Assembly (NCBI GenBank): GCA_937907975.1
Contig: CALEQS010000091.1
Span: forward strand, 1 to 6,987
Direction: 5' to 3'
Length of the DNA stretch: 6,987 nt
Source of the DNA: an uncultured Clostridia bacterium
Lineage (GTDB): Bacteria; Bacillota; Clostridia; Oscillospirales; Oscillospiraceae
Shown here: piece by piece, positions 5,980 through 6,987 of the stretch
Layout of the letters: each line of letters begins with the position of its first letter
How positions within the stretch are numbered: position 1 is the stretch's first letter
The notes under the pieces: generated by a model
The model's input: the letters and a program-made list of their open reading frames with translations, nothing else
The model's database searches: none
What the model was told of the DNA's origin: nothing
Program-made: the position numbers and the translations under genes

Positions 5980-6006
5980 AAGGGCCGGCTCAAAGAGCCG
6001 GCCCTT
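5980..6006 (-). terminator. Intrinsic terminator of tuf
   Basis: AAGGGCCGGCTC and its complement form a perfect 12-bp GC-rich stem with a 3-base loop. On the minus strand it is followed by TTTGC, giving five T's in a row with the stem end. It lies about 40 bases after the tuf stop and separates tuf from the degV promoter. Confidence 0.92.
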
Positions 6007-6047
6007 GAAAGGCTTTCTATTCAGTAGTCAGAAATCAGAACTGAAAA

Positions 6048-6987
6048 TTAGTCCTTCTGCTCGACGGAGATGACAACGCCGGAACCAACGGTACGGCCGC
6101 CCTCGCGGATAGCGAAACGCAGGCCCTCTTCGATGGCGATGGGGGTGATCAGCTCAACGTCCATCTCGACGTTATCGCCGGGCATGCACATCTCAGTGCC
6201 CTCGGGCAGGGTGATGATGCCGGTCACGTCGGTGGTACGGAAGTAGAACTGAGGACGATAGTTGTTGAAGAAAGGAGTATGACGGCCGCCCTCTTCCTTC
6301 TTCAGGACGTACACCTGGCCACGGAACTTGGTGTGGGGGTGAATGGAGCCGGGCTTGCACAGAACCTGGCCGCGCTCGACATCGGTCTTGTTGATGCCGC
6401 GCATCAGGGCGCCGATGTTGTCGCCAGCCTCAGCGAAGTCCAGAGTCTTGCGGAACATCTCCAGACCGGTGATAACGGTGCTCTTCTTCTCGTCGGACAG
6501 ACCAACGATCTCGACAGTGTCGCCCATGTTGACGATGCCACGCTCAACACGGCCGGTAGCAACGGTGCCACGACCGGTGATGGTGAAGACGTCCTCAACA
6601 GGCATCAGGAAGGGCAGAGAATCCTGACGCTCGGGGGTCTTGATCCAGGTGTCGACAGCGTCCATCAGCTCCTTGATGCAGGCATACTCGGGAGCGTTGG
6701 GATCCTTGGACTCGCAGGTCAGAGCGTTCAGAGCGGAACCCTTGATGATGGGGGTGTCGTCGCCGGGGAAGCCATACTCGTCGAGGGTCTCACGGACCTC
6801 CATCTCGACCAGCTCCAGCAGCTCCTCGTCATCGACCTGATCGCACTTGTTCAGGAAGACAACGATATAGGGCACGTTAACCTGGCGAGCCAGCAGCAGG
6901 TGCTCCTTGGTCTGAGCCATGGGGCCGTCGGTAGCAGCGATAACCAGGATAGCGCCGTCCATCTGAGCAGCGCCGGTGATCATGTTC
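6048..6987 (-). CDS. tuf: Elongation factor Tu, C-terminal part (partial, start beyond the right edge)
   Basis: About 312 residues are present, from NMITGAAQMDGA to the stop; by comparison with E. coli EF-Tu (numbering from memory) roughly the first 110 are missing. EF-Tu carries aminoacyl-tRNA to the ribosome as a GTP complex. The window holds the end of the GTPase domain with the guanine-specific NKCD motif (NKxD) and GSAL (G5). It also holds all of domains 2 and 3, including GRGTVATGRVERG and the closing EGGRTVGSGVVISVEQKD. The P-loop, switch I and DCPGH motifs lie outside. Codons are strongly skewed towards a few C- or G-ending choices, as expected of a highly expressed gene. Ribosomal protein genes and fusA are the usual upstream neighbours, but they are not visible. 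Its promoter is outside the window. Confidence 0.98.
   Translation of the reverse strand, partial: NMITGAAQMDGAILVIAATDGPMAQTKEHLLLARQVNVPYIVVFLNKCDQVDDEELLELVEMEVRETLDEYGFPGDDTPIIKGSALNALTCESKDPNAPEYACIKELMDAVDTWIKTPERQDSLPFLMPVEDVFTITGRGTVATGRVERGIVNMGDTVEIVGLSDEKKSTVITGLEMFRKTLDFAEAGDNIGALMRGINKTDVERGQVLCKPGSIHPHTKFRGQVYVLKKEEGGRHTPFFNNYRPQFYFRTTDVTGIITLPEGTEMCMPGDNVEMDVELITPIAIEEGLRFAIREGGRTVGSGVVISVEQKD

Noticed and set aside
6014..6046. Possible second hairpin (TTCAGT/ACTGAA) after the tuf stop
   Set aside because: A 6-bp, AT-rich stem with a long loop; weak beside the perfect tuf terminator that follows.
1..6987. Search for a novel defence, mobile or biosynthetic system
   Set aside because: Every gene of normal length belongs to a known housekeeping or sporulation family, intergenic gaps are short and explained by promoters or terminators, and no repeats, integrase, transposase or RNA gene is visible.

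Overview
This 6,987-base window reads as ordinary chromosomal DNA of an anaerobic, endospore-forming Firmicute. The Clostridia are likely, and by overall feel the Oscillospiraceae (Flavonifractor/Oscillibacter-like gut bacteria). Three things point there: a SpoVAC sporulation protein, the start of a clostridial-type monomeric [FeFe] hydrogenase, and GC-rich genes with strong GGAGG ribosome binding sites. The family assignment is inference; the first two points come from recognising the proteins. I see no phage, transposon, CRISPR, toxin-antitoxin or defence genes.

Layout, left to right. At 1-278 (minus) is the N-terminal part of a probable [FeFe] hydrogenase with its own promoter in an AT-rich gap. 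At 519-1217 (plus) is a cytoplasmic SGNH/GDSL-type hydrolase. It converges on a minus-strand pair, hemW (3050-1773) followed by spoVAC (1716-1270), and a strong two-way terminator (1240-1264) lies between the convergent ends. hemW diverges from an RluA-family pseudouridine synthase (3259-4152, plus) across a 208-base gap that carries one extended -10 promoter for each direction. The synthase converges on a minus-strand pair, a degV-family gene (5893-5012) followed by an mscS-family channel gene (4990-4184), again over a two-way terminator (4144-4180). At the right edge is the 3' three-quarters of tuf (EF-Tu, minus), closed by a perfect 12-bp hairpin terminator (5980-6006) just before the degV promoter.

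The genes form small units of one or two, each with recognisable promoters or terminators. There is no shared pathway: the window holds translation (tuf, pseudouridine synthase), a radical-SAM heme chaperone, spore germination, lipid binding (DegV), osmotic protection (MscS) and hydrogen metabolism.

I found no undescribed system. The points most worth a second look are a stand-alone spoVAC cut off by a terminator, a DegV protein that lacks several residues typical of fatty-acid-binding (FakB) members, a charged C-terminal tail on HemW, and an AUG-UGA start-stop overlapping the GUG start of the pseudouridine synthase.
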